Positions 17,967 through 27,005 of a DNA stretch of 64,000 nucleotides are shown here, piece by piece. Below the pieces are notes generated by a model. The model was not told the origin of the DNA and searched no databases. It saw only the letters and a list, made by a program, of their open reading frames with translations. The position numbers were made by a program, and so were the translations under genes. Every line of letters starts with the position of its first letter. Within the stretch, counting starts at the first letter, position 1. The stretch spans positions 4,288,001-4,352,000 of the forward strand of contig NC_019701.1 in assembly GCF_000317065.1 (NCBI RefSeq), read 5' to 3'. The stretch comes from Pseudanabaena sp. PCC 7367 (lineage in GTDB: Bacteria; Cyanobacteriota; Cyanobacteriia; Pseudanabaenales; Pseudanabaenaceae).

Positions 17967-19562
17967 TTAACTGGATTTCGACTTTTTCTTCTTGCCAAAA
18001 CCAGGCTCAAATGGCAGCGGCTCTCTTGGTTCGGACTGCTCTTCCTTTGCCTTCTTACCCTTAGCTGGTTTACGGGGCTTTTCTTTTTGCTCTTTCTGGG
18101 GCTTTGGAGCAGCCGACTTAGTAGCTTTACTAGCTTTGGCGGTCTTTGGCGCTGGAGCCTCTGACTGATCTGCTGAGTCTTCAACATCTACAGCTTGCTC
18201 AGGCTCACTAGATTCATTGAGATCTGGAGCTTCTGCCTGTGGTTCGGACTCTGCTGCTACATCCGTCTCAACGATTTCGGTTTGCTCTTGCTCAATTTCA
18301 GCCGCTGGCTCGATCGCCTTTTCCGGCTCAGTTGCATCCTCAACTGGTTCAGCAGCTTTAGTCTTATTTGGCTTGCTTGCCTTAGCTTTCTTGCTAGCTT
18401 TAGTAGCAGGCTTAGCTGACTTGGTAGGCGCAGCAGATTTGGTGGGCGCACCTGCCGTAGCCAAACCACCACCATCAAGAATCCGTTGCAGATTCTCTGG
18501 CAAGGGCTCACGGGAAATAACATAGGATTGCAAGGTTTGGAACACATTGGCAATCAGCATGTAAAGCAAGACCCCAGATGGCAGTGGGAAGAACAAGAAC
18601 ATCCCTGAGAATAATACAGGAGTAACCTTATTCATCAATTCTTGCTGGGAGCCGGAATCATCATCACCCTTAGAATTCAGCTTGGGTGAACTTTTATTAG
18701 TAAATAATTGGTTGATGTAGAGACTAAGTCCAAATCCCAAAATCATAGCCAGGATGTCCCAGTTGATGCTGCCGTCGGCATTGGTAACCCCAACTTTACC
18801 TAGGGCTTGAATAAACAGGAATCCTTTATTGGCAGCTAGCCCAGGCACAGTTACCTGAACTGTGGCATCACCAGGTTGCAGCGCCACAATGTTACCGTTT
18901 TGATCGACTTGAACTACGTTTTCACCCTTAGTTACCTGCCAATCTGGCACCAGACCTGTTTCTGGATATTGGTTACTGAGTTGCTTAAATTCATCACCGG
19001 CGGGCGATCGCAAGTCCACATTGACCGTATCGCCAACCACTAAATTTGTACCACTGGCAACCGTAGCTTGGATCGGGAAATGCACTCGATCGGCAAAATA
19101 AACACTTTGCGCTTTACTGGCAAAAGCTTGTGGTTGCACCTCTGCCTGTTGTTCCGCTGGATACACCTGAAAATTCACGGTGTAGTTAATGTTGGCAAAG
19201 GGCGATCCCCGCAGGGTTGCAAACAGGGCAAACAGGATTGGTATTTGCAAAATCGCTGGCAAACATCCGGCCAGGGGATTACCAAATTCCTTGAAGTTCT
19301 CGGACTGCACCCGCTGAATTTCTTCTCGCTGCTTAAGCGGGTCATTTTTGTAGCGCTCTTGCACCTCTTTGGTTCGCTTCTGCATAATCGGATTGGCGAT
19401 CTTCATCCGGCGCATATTGCGGATTTGGTTGGCACTAACTGGAAACAGGGCAAATCTAATTACCAATGTTAGAGCCACGATCGCTAGACCATAACTAGGC
19501 ACTATGCCATAGAAAAAGTCCAGGATCGGCAACATTATATTGTTGGAAAGAAAATTGATCAT
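17967..19562 (-). CDS. yidC: Membrane protein insertase YidC/Oxa1/Alb3 with a long charged tail
   Basis: A 531-residue protein. The first hydrophobic segment ([29 protein letters not shown]) starts the Oxa1 core; the cytosolic loop [22 protein letters not shown] and the following membrane segments are typical. The lumenal loop (about 130-260) is large. After the last membrane segment (about residue 350) a tail of about 165 residues follows. It is rich in Lys, Ala, Pro and Glu, basic then acidic then basic again, ending [10 protein letters not shown]. Cyanobacterial YidC is usually near 380-390 residues. YidC/Alb3 inserts thylakoid and plasma membrane proteins; in Alb3 a basic tail binds cpSRP43 and ribosomes. 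Confidence 0.93.
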   Translation of the reverse strand: MINFLSNNIMLPILDFFYGIVPSYGLAIVALTLVIRFALFPVSANQIRNMRRMKIANPIMQKRTKEVQERYKNDPLKQREEIQRVQSENFKEFGNPLAGCLPAILQIPILFALFATLRGSPFANINYTVNFQVYPAEQQAEVQPQAFASKAQSVYFADRVHFPIQATVASGTNLVVGDTVNVDLRSPAGDEFKQLSNQYPETGLVPDWQVTKGENVVQVDQNGNIVALQPGDATVQVTVPGLAANKGFLFIQALGKVGVTNADGSINWDILAMILGFGLSLYINQLFTNKSSPKLNSKGDDDSGSQQELMNKVTPVLFSGMFLFFPLPSGVLLYMLIANVFQTLQSYVISREPLPENLQRILDGGGLATAGAPTKSAAPTKSAKPATKASKKAKASKPNKTKAAEPVEDATEPEKAIEPAAEIEQEQTEIVETDVAAESEPQAEAPDLNESSEPEQAVDVEDSADQSEAPAPKTAKASKATKSAAPKPQKEQKEKPRKPAKGKKAKEEQSEPREPLPFEPGFGKKKKSKSS

Positions 19563-19885
19563 GGGGAAATCAAACGCTTAATTTACCTGATTGTTGTGCC
19601 TAAATAATTGCTCAATTTCACGATCGCCTGTGAACCCTTATGATTACTTAGACAAATTAAGTTTTGCTCACATCCAGGCGAAAGATGGGCGAAGTAGGTT
19701 TGAATACCTGCGCTAACCAGCCAGCTAACCACAGGTTCACCCAGTTAACAAGTCTAGCGGCTAATTACCAAACTTGATCTTGATTTTCATTACGCTTAAA
19801 TTGCCCACTTAAAAATCATTGCAAAGTGATCATGCTTTAAGTATGACAAATATTTATGACAAATATTTAAGTATGACAAATATAT
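19563..19885. other. Gap between yidC and the PH-domain gene
   Basis: This 323 bp gap is longer than the others in the block. It has three TATGACAAATAT-type copies (about 19842-19882) and no gene. A promoter for yidC may lie here. Confidence 0.45.
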
Positions 19886-20293
19886 CTAGCCAGCCGAAGC
19901 CTGGGTTCCAGCATGGCCACTGATTGATTGAGCCTGGGGATTGAGCTTAGCTTCAACATACTCATAGGTTTGACGGAAATTAGGTACGGCTCTCAGTTCA
20001 AGCCGTGAACCATCCTTGAGCGTCAGCACCATATCACCCCAGATCCCCAAACCCCTGGGTACGGTTACAACTTTGGCGATCTCACTGTAAACCACATCTG
20101 TACGGTTACGACCCAGCCAGCCACCTGTAATGGTAATCCGGCGGTTGGTGATCCGATACCTTAACCACAGTGCCCTGGCAATCGCGCCGATCGTCAGGGG
20201 GAGCGTAATGATAAACGCACCCATGATCACACTAATAATCAGATCGCCAATGTGGGGGCCACCCTCATAATAAACATCTTCTTGAATTGCCAT
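19886..20293 (-). CDS. PH-domain (YdbT/bPH2-like) membrane protein
   Basis: A 135-residue protein with one strong membrane segment near residues 15-40 (IGDLIISVIMGAFIITLPLTIGAIA). A bacterial PH-like domain follows: LRYRITNRRITITGGWLGRNRTDVVYSEI and GDMVLTLKDGSRLELRAVPN. It lies 9 bp after rnpA and upstream of yidC, the classical order in cyanobacteria, which suggests a role in membrane protein insertion or lipid sensing, though this is unproven. The tail (SISGHAGTQASAG) is disordered. Confidence 0.83.
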   Translation of the reverse strand: MAIQEDVYYEGGPHIGDLIISVIMGAFIITLPLTIGAIARALWLRYRITNRRITITGGWLGRNRTDVVYSEIAKVVTVPRGLGIWGDMVLTLKDGSRLELRAVPNFRQTYEYVEAKLNPQAQSISGHAGTQASAG

Positions 20294-20302
20294 ATTTATT
20301 AC

Positions 20303-20650
20303 CTAGTATAATATTTCAGCTTTAATAAGTATTTGGTTTAAATCCTGACAGAGTTGGTGGTAAGTCGGCTCCCCTCGCAGGGTGGAAACTGTAACAATTA
20401 TTTGCAATCCCTGTCTTAGGTTTGACAGGTGCGATCGCAAAATTGCTCGCAATTGCCGTTTAACCCGATTTCGCACCACGGCCTGCTTACTTACTTTTTT
20501 ACTGATTACTATACCAATTCGGGTGGGCTGATGTGGATTATCGGTAAACCGAACCCGCAAACGCAAAAAACGGCCACCATAACGATTGCCTTGATTATAT
20601 ACTTTGGCAAAATCATGCCGGCATCGTAACCGATTTTGTTGCGGTAACAC
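20303..20650 (-). CDS. rnpA: Ribonuclease P protein component
   Basis: A 115-residue RnpA. It has the expected N-terminal RLRCRHDFAKVYNQG, the central FVxVK-like strand (LRLRVRFTD) and the RNR signature: SKKVSKQAVVRNRVKRQLRAI. RnpA is the protein cofactor of RNase P, which removes 5' leaders from tRNA precursors such as those at 52032-52234. It lies between rpmH and the PH gene, the conserved bacterial arrangement; it ends 9 bp before the PH gene start. The ATG at 20650 fits the usual MLPQ/MLPK start. Confidence 0.95.
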   Translation of the reverse strand: MLPQQNRLRCRHDFAKVYNQGNRYGGRFLRLRVRFTDNPHQPTRIGIVISKKVSKQAVVRNRVKRQLRAILRSHLSNLRQGLQIIVTVSTLRGEPTYHQLCQDLNQILIKAEILY

Positions 20651-20836
20651 TTTATAGTTATCAGCGTAATTGTCAGCAATCGACAGAAACTAGAGCAGCG
20701 ATCGCTGATATCTAAACTCCCTTACACCGCGATCGGTTGGAAATCTGAAATCAATTTGCTCATCAATTAACGCTAGTTAACAGCACTTCGCTATAAATAA
20801 CTTCGCTATAATTCGCTATAAATAATCGGCAATTAA

Positions 20837-20977
20837 TTAGGCTGTGGTTAGCCTTACTCTGCCCTTACGGCGACGGGCTCTGATTACACGCTTGCCGCTA
20901 GGAGTGCGCATTCGGGCACGGAAGCCAGAAGTACGTCGTTTTTTACGAACGGAACCACCAAATGTACGTTTTGTCAT
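20837..20977 (-). CDS. rpmH: 50S ribosomal protein L34
   Basis: A 46-residue protein that starts [20 protein letters not shown] and ends with a basic tail ([18 protein letters not shown]), which is L34. The open frame extends to 21028, but the first residues upstream (MTYGIWLNF) do not belong to L34; the ATG at 20977 is the usual start. It is the first gene of the rpmH-rnpA-PH-yidC-jag-DUF177 block on the minus strand, with a 186 bp gap to rnpA. Confidence 0.95.
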   Translation of the reverse strand: MTKRTFGGSVRKKRRTSGFRARMRTPSGKRVIRARRRKGRVRLTTA

Positions 20978-21412
20978 TACAATTACGAGTAGAGCTCTAC
21001 AAAAATTTAGCCATATGCCATATGTCAAATAAGCCTCGAAACTGTCGTGTAGCTAATCAGTAAGCTAATCAGTTTTTATGGCCAAACCATTCATGCCATC
21101 AACCAACACTGCTAAAAATCTAGCGCCAGTTAAATTTTGATTAATCTTGGCAATGAAAAGACTAGGCTATTGGCCATTGACACGGTCAATAATTCTAGCA
21201 TCCTTTGGAGAGTCTGATAAACCCCTCACCAATTACAATTAATTAATTGGCAGCCTGACTGAACCATAAGAATGTTTTAGCTTGCATGAGCATGGATGAC
21301 ATGAGCACAGTGCTAATTTTTCTCAGGCCGAACTCAGCAGAGCTGGTGCAGATGCTGAGGAGCAATATCCATAGCCAATCGAGTTTGGAATTTGTCCTAT
21401 CTGCTTAGGCAA
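20978..21412. other. Upstream region of rpmH and downstream of the Tic22-like gene
   Basis: No gene is seen. It should contain the promoter of the ribosomal-protein block (leftward). CATATGCCATATG near 21010-21022 is a duplicated CATATG motif. Confidence 0.4.
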
Positions 21413-22210
21413 TTACTGATCCAGGTCAGCCGAATTTTCAATCACATACTCAAATGCCTCACGGGATGGCACAAACGTAAACCGCTCCGTATCCCTGGTG
21501 GCAGCATCCTCGTCAGCGATCATTGAATCTAGTACCTGGAACAGCGAAGTAACCTGGATTTCCGTACCTTGGGCAACATCCGCTTGCTGTTGTCTGGCGC
21601 GATCGATTAAACCTTCTAGATCTTTTTGCTCAAAGAAAAATGGTACGATCTGCTGTCCTTCTTGCTGTAGGGTCAACAGCCCTTCGCCATTTTCATCCTG
21701 CCCACCGGTGGCAAAAAATACAGGCACATTGGGCAACTGGTCAGCGGGTTTGCCTTGGTCGGCAAGAATTTTACGGGCTGAATCAAGGCTGGTTTGGGAT
21801 GGCACAATCTGGAAGGCGATCGCCTCGTCTTGGTTATCCTGAATCACCTTATAGGCATCATTCATCGATCGCACAATCACCCTGGCTTGGTTACCGACCT
21901 GGGGATTGCTAGATTTGATTTGATTGATCAAAGCATTGGCATCATCGGGATTGAGGAAAAACAATAGCAATTGGCGATCGGCATTAGCCGGATCTTGATT
22001 CAATGATCCCAAAATCGGTGTGCCCTGCTCATCCGTAATCGTAAAGACGGGAATCCCTTCTAGTTTCTCAAACACTTCTTGTTCAGTGGCTGCTTCAGCG
22101 GCTTGGTTAGTCAAATTAGCGATCGGTGTCACCATAGTTGGTGCTAGAAAAAGAACACCCATCAGACTGGTACTTGCAGCTAGTTTAAGTAGAGATTTAA
22201 TCACAGACAC
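21413..22210 (-). CDS. Tic22-like family protein
   Basis: About 266 residues from a GTG at 22210. An AGGAG lies 6 nt before that GTG, and the signal peptide (VIKSLLKLAASTSLMGVLFLAP) then begins at residue 3; an ATG at 22282 would add 24 residues of no evident value. The mature protein shows the Tic22 pattern: VFEKLEGIPVFTITDEQGTPI, GSLNQD, LLFFLNPDDANALI and ending RFTFVPSREAFEYV. Cyanobacterial Tic22 is a periplasmic or lumenal chaperone-like protein for outer-membrane biogenesis. Transcribed alone. Confidence 0.88.
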   Translation of the reverse strand: MSVIKSLLKLAASTSLMGVLFLAPTMVTPIANLTNQAAEAATEQEVFEKLEGIPVFTITDEQGTPILGSLNQDPANADRQLLLFFLNPDDANALINQIKSSNPQVGNQARVIVRSMNDAYKVIQDNQDEAIAFQIVPSQTSLDSARKILADQGKPADQLPNVPVFFATGGQDENGEGLLTLQQEGQQIVPFFFEQKDLEGLIDRARQQQADVAQGTEIQVTSLFQVLDSMIADEDAATRDTERFTFVPSREAFEYVIENSADLDQ

Positions 22211-22282
22211 TTGTAGCTCCTGTTGGTCAGACCTAAGATTTAAATTTTTTGCCCAATGCTTTGGTTTTGCGTGGTATTGCAA

Positions 22283-23274
22283 TTTTGTGAGTATGTCAAT
22301 CTGCCTAAATATTAATCTAAATATTAATTTGGCATTGCATTAGCATTACTCTGGTTGCTAGAGCTAGATTAGATCGATTGCTAGCGATCGCAGTTAGTGC
22401 AATTGGCTTTGCCAAACTCAGTCCAGATTCAGAGCAATCCACTACCCCGCTTGAGCATATTTTGGACATAGGGTTGGACATAGGGAAAAATTAAGCATGA
22501 GGCAATTATGCGATTTTGCGTGAATGCAGTTTACCCTCTTTCTGGTGATTTTGACTTTGGCGGTAAACCGAATTGACTATCTATGTTTTTTATTAGCGAT
22601 TGGCAAGCCAATAATTGATTAGTAATTGACAGTGGTTGATCATTCGACCCTAGTGCGGAAATATACTAAATGTTGGCCAATCATGCAAATGGGTTTTCGA
22701 TCGATTAATCCTTAGAAATACAACTACTCGAACCCCACCCCCTATAATTCACCAGTCTGTTTAGACTCTTGGATCTCTAAATTAGTTCCCGCAAGACACC
22801 CATATATTCGCTAGTGCTGTTTCAATCGAGATGTTGTGCAAGGAGTAACCCGAATGCTTTGATCTATCCGAATGCTTTGATCTATAAGGTATTCAGGCAA
22901 AAGAAGTCTTTTGAAGATGCACTAGGAAAATCTCTAGAAACCGCTTGAGCCAGAATAGCGATCGATTGAGTATAAATGAGTATGAACAAATTAATGCTGG
23001 TCGATGGTATTGCGATCCCATAGAACCACATAGAGCCAAGCCAGAGGATGCGATCGACGATTCGGGAACCTCGCCTGTTCAAAAAACAACTAATGACGTT
23101 TACTAAAACAGCAGATCTAAAAAGTATTTATAAATAATCTTTTGCCCTTGCCTATTTACGCTAGAGAGTTTAAATAATTGAGTAGATATCAAATAAATAC
23201 CAAACAAATATTAAATAAATACCGAAGCAATTAAATAGAAATCGAGAAATTGAATTGAGAAGTATTGGAAGCCT
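22283..23274. other. Intergenic region with no recognised gene
   Basis: About 990 bp. A frame at 22882-23082 has no family resemblance. Two copies of CCGAATGCTTTGATCTAT lie near 22851-22884. The AT-rich stretch before 23275 (many AAATA repeats) belongs to the GTPase promoter. I saw no RNA gene that I can name. Confidence 0.45.
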
Positions 23275-24726
23275 ATGCCTGCCCATGGAAGCAATAGAAG
23301 CAATAGAAGTAATAGTAGTAATGCCGATAATTCCAGCTTTGACTATATTCAAACCGAACTGAACTATAGGCAGGCCAAAAGCACGCTACGGGAAATTGTG
23401 CGCGGCTTAGACCTCACCCCCAGGGAGCGATCGGGCTTGGAACCAGAGTTGCGCGAATTGCAATATATGCTCAATAAACTAGAGCATACGGTGGTGCAGA
23501 TCGCCGTATTTGGCATGGTAGGGCGGGGTAAGTCTTCATTACTGAATGCGCTGCTGGGTAAATATGTATTCGAGACTGGCCCTGTTTATGGCGTGACCAA
23601 GTCCCAAAATATGGCCGATTGGGATCTCACCAAAGAAACGATCGTGCAGGGTCAAGAATTTACGCGCGTATCCTTGAGAAGCTTAGGTGATGCCAGGGTA
23701 GAGTTGATCGATACGCCTGGGATCGATGAGGTGGATGGTGAAACCAGGGAAGAACTGGCCAGAAGGGTAGCTCATCAAGCAGATTTAATTTTGTTTGTGG
23801 TGGCAGGGGATATCACTAAGGTTGAGTTTCAGGCACTTTCGCGGCTGCGCGAGGCTAGTAAGCCAATTTTGCTGGTATTTAACAAAATCGATCAATACCC
23901 AGTCCGCGATCGCCTTGCCATCTATGCCAAAATCCGCGATCAGCGGGTCAAGCAGTTGCTATCGGAAGATGAAATTGTGATGGCGGCTTCTGCACCTCTG
24001 GAGGCAAAGGCAACCAGGCAGGCAGATGGATCGATCGAAGCAGAGCTAATCCCTGGCCAGCCGCAGATTGATGATTTAAAAATCAAGATTTTGGAGGTAC
24101 TCGATCGGGAGGGCAAAGCTTTGATCGCCCTGAATAGCTTGATGTATGCCGATAATGTTCACAGCAGGGTGATCGATCGCAAGATGCAAATCCGCGAACG
24201 GCGTGCTAATAAAATTATCTGGAATTCGGTGATTACCCAGGCAGTGGCGATCGCCGTTAATCCAATCACAGTGATCGATGTAATTTCTACGGCAGTAATT
24301 GATGTATCGATGATTATCGCCCTCTCTAAGCTCTATGGCATCAGCATGACCCAAAAGGGAGCGATCGCCCTGTTGCAAAAAATTGCCCTCTGTATGGGTG
24401 GGGTAACCGCCAGTGAATTTTTAGTCCATTTGGGGCTCGGCTCCCTCAAGACCCTGCTGGGAGCATCTGCGCCTGCTACTGGTGGAATATCACTAAGTGC
24501 CTACATCCCGATCGCCATTACCCAGGCTGCTGTTGCTGGCGTATCCAGCTATGCGATCGGCTTGATTACCAAAACCTACCTGGCCAATGGTGCTTCCTGG
24601 GGGCCAAAGGGGCCAAAGGCAGTGGTCAAAAATATTCTTGAAAACCTGGACGAAGAATCAATCCTGGCGCGGATCAAGGATGAACTACGCCATAAGATCG
24701 ATCTTTCTCGTTTGGGGCAAATTTAA
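23275..24726 (+). CDS. Era-like GTPase with C-terminal membrane domain (DUF697 type)
   Basis: A 483-residue protein. A low-complexity Ser/Asn/Arg N-terminus (residues about 6-20) is encoded by AGYAATAG triplet repeats. The P-loop GMVGRGKSS (80-88), Thr-containing switch I, DTPGIDEV and NKID form a G domain. Residues about 300-440 contain hydrophobic helices in the DUF697 manner, and the C-terminus is helical. GTPase DUF697 proteins of cyanobacteria are membrane-associated; their job is unknown. The gene is monocistronic and convergent with the RTX-type gene 52 bp away. Confidence 0.82.
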   Translation: MPAHGSNRSNRSNSSNADNSSFDYIQTELNYRQAKSTLREIVRGLDLTPRERSGLEPELRELQYMLNKLEHTVVQIAVFGMVGRGKSSLLNALLGKYVFETGPVYGVTKSQNMADWDLTKETIVQGQEFTRVSLRSLGDARVELIDTPGIDEVDGETREELARRVAHQADLILFVVAGDITKVEFQALSRLREASKPILLVFNKIDQYPVRDRLAIYAKIRDQRVKQLLSEDEIVMAASAPLEAKATRQADGSIEAELIPGQPQIDDLKIKILEVLDREGKALIALNSLMYADNVHSRVIDRKMQIRERRANKIIWNSVITQAVAIAVNPITVIDVISTAVIDVSMIIALSKLYGISMTQKGAIALLQKIALCMGGVTASEFLVHLGLGSLKTLLGASAPATGGISLSAYIPIAITQAAVAGVSSYAIGLITKTYLANGASWGPKGPKAVVKNILENLDEESILARIKDELRHKIDLSRLGQI

Positions 24727-24778
24727 TCTTGCCAATCACTATCAGCAACTATCAACATAAACCTGGTGCTGAAAAATA

Positions 24779-26395
24779 TTAATAGATATAAATCAGGATT
24801 TCTGGAGGATTGACAATATCATTGAAGTTCTGGGGCAAACCATTCACCTCCGTCAGCGGTGGGAAACCATCATTGGGATCGCCGCTAGTGCCAAGATCGG
24901 ACATCCAGAAATCAAAGAATTGAGTGCCACTGCCATCCCGATCGAAGAAGAGCCTTGCCGCGCCGGTACTGAAGTAGAAAGTAGGTTGCATATCATCTTC
25001 TGCTGCACCATTGACAACCGGAACAGTACCTTCACCCACCACCAATTGACCATTCTTGGTAGATGCAGTACCAGTACCATCCGAAGAAATGATTGTGCCG
25101 GGGGTAAGATAACCAATTTGCTCGGCCAACTCAGGATTAGTGATGGGGTCAATGCCGCGATTGAAGGCCGCAGAATTAACCAATAAAATATCTGGCCCAG
25201 TGCGGGTGGTAAACGGATCTTCTAGGGGAGTACCATAGGGTTCTTCATAGCGAATATAACCAATCCGGGCATCGGCTCTAGCATTGCTGATCGGGTCTTG
25301 TTGAACATCATCTCGATCGCGGATTTCGAGGATCGAATCAAAGATAATGTAGTCAGTCCCTTCACGGCCAATAATAATATCCTGGCCAGTACCAGCCCAG
25401 ATAATATCTGTACCCTGATTGCCAACAATGATGTCATTGCCAGGCCCCCCAATTAGGAAATCATTACCAGGACCACCCACGATCAGATCATCGTTGACAG
25501 TGGCAGGCGCAAAGGCTGGCGTAAATCGATTGAGATCGACAATGCCATTTTCATCCAGCGCAAAGTTAAACGCATTGCCAGGCAAAAGCGAAGCTGGGAT
25601 TTGACCAATTACTTTTTCTGCTTCCAGCAATTCCCGCAAATCAGCAGGAATATCCGGATCGTTTGTACCAGGAATAGTAATATCGGTAACGGTTTGCATA
25701 ATCTTGGCTAAAAGATTGCCAATCTCACCTGGGCTCACAAAGTCACCGGCGATCAGATTGTTCTCTGGGGCTACGCCTGGCTGACCAAACCCAAAATCAG
25801 TAAAAATTGAATTACCAGCTACCCCACCAGACCGCAGCGGGAAATTAGAATCCAATCCACCCACCACATAATCAAAGGTGCCGAATACCTTTGCTACACC
25901 TTGAGTAGTGTCATTGAGGTCAACGCCATTGACTTCCAACAAACCCTGGCTCATCAATTGCAGTGCTGAGACATTATTCAAAACAATTGTCTGAATGATG
26001 CTAGGTGCAAAATTACCATTCCCCGATGAACCAGCGGTGGGATCAATGTTGGCGCGATCGCTGACGGTGATCAAAGTATTACCCTGGCCATCATCGGCAA
26101 TGCTAAAACCAATATTATTATCTACGTTTCTAAATTTAATTTCGTCGCCAATACCAGCGATCGCTTGATAATCGGTGATCACATCCGCACCACCATAGCC
26201 ACCAACTAGATCGCCAGTAATTGGGTCAATAAACTGCTGCTGAAAAATGAACTGATCAATCCCCAAGCCTCCGGTAAACACATCATTGCCGACACTGCCG
26301 ATCAGCGCATCATTACCACCGCCACCACTGAGAATACTCCCACCAGGAAAAGCAATCTGGATCGTACTACCATCTGCACGAGAAATAACATTCAT
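24779..26395 (-). CDS. RTX/hemolysin-type calcium-binding repeat protein
   Basis: A 538-residue protein. GGxGxDxx nonapeptides occur in two groups: GGGGNDALIGSVGNDVFTGG near residue 20-45 and GGPGNDFLIGGPGNDIIVGN near 305-345, forming calcium-binding beta-roll repeats. Between them is an acidic domain without recognised fold. No classical signal peptide is present, which fits type I secretion, but no transporter genes lie nearby. The final ~90 residues (FYFSTGAARLFFDRDGSGTQFFDFW) may act as the export or anchoring part. It is probably an extracellular or cell-surface protein; relatives are extracellular glycoproteins. It is acidic, with few Lys/Arg. Confidence 0.78.
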   Translation of the reverse strand: MNVISRADGSTIQIAFPGGSILSGGGGNDALIGSVGNDVFTGGLGIDQFIFQQQFIDPITGDLVGGYGGADVITDYQAIAGIGDEIKFRNVDNNIGFSIADDGQGNTLITVSDRANIDPTAGSSGNGNFAPSIIQTIVLNNVSALQLMSQGLLEVNGVDLNDTTQGVAKVFGTFDYVVGGLDSNFPLRSGGVAGNSIFTDFGFGQPGVAPENNLIAGDFVSPGEIGNLLAKIMQTVTDITIPGTNDPDIPADLRELLEAEKVIGQIPASLLPGNAFNFALDENGIVDLNRFTPAFAPATVNDDLIVGGPGNDFLIGGPGNDIIVGNQGTDIIWAGTGQDIIIGREGTDYIIFDSILEIRDRDDVQQDPISNARADARIGYIRYEEPYGTPLEDPFTTRTGPDILLVNSAAFNRGIDPITNPELAEQIGYLTPGTIISSDGTGTASTKNGQLVVGEGTVPVVNGAAEDDMQPTFYFSTGAARLFFDRDGSGTQFFDFWMSDLGTSGDPNDGFPPLTEVNGLPQNFNDIVNPPEILIYIY

Positions 26396-27005
26396 ACCTT
26401 ACAACTCCCTATGAGCTAATTACCTGAGTCAAAATAGAGATAGGGCTACACACCCACACAAATTCCTCAATTCCTCAATTAGTGTCAACCTGAGAAATAA
26501 GACGCAGCACCTTAGATGCCAATAGATTTGGCTCATGTAGCGATCACTCTCTACAGCAATTTACATCTGCCAAATTTGAGGCCTTAATTAACAAAAACAA
26601 AGCCAATCTTATGTGTGGCAACTAGATTTGCTTCTAAGAATTTTCGTCAGCGCTTTTGAGCAGGCTTGCTTTAGCCATATATAGCGGTTTTTGAATGGCC
26701 TGAAATATAGACATCCTGACAAGATTGCAATTCTTATGAATGGCTTGTAGTTCTTGTAATCCAACCATATAAAGATTGCTTATCTGAAACCAACTAATTT
26801 TGATGCCTGCTGCTAAATAGACAACCTGAGCAGATAAATGGAATTGGCACAGGCTGTCTATATAAACAAAGCAAGTCTTAGTCTGTCTTAATTCTGGGTT
26901 TTGATCCAAATATTAGAATTATTACTTTCTCAACTAAGCCTAAATTGATTTATGCAGGCAAGTGGTAACACCTAGGATTTTCTTAAGTATTCCTAGACAG
27001 ATATT
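26396..27005. other. Intergenic region between RTX protein and porin
   Basis: About 610 bp. A minus-strand 91-codon frame (26634-26909) lacks family resemblance, ribosome site and conserved motifs, so I do not call it. No other structure was recognised. Confidence 0.45.

Noticed and set aside
22882-23082. 66-codon minus-strand frame
   Set aside because: No ribosome site, no recognised motif, and it lies in repeat-containing AT-rich DNA.
26634-26909. 91-codon minus-strand frame upstream of the RTX gene
   Set aside because: No signal, no conserved motif, no ribosome site; composition like intergenic DNA.
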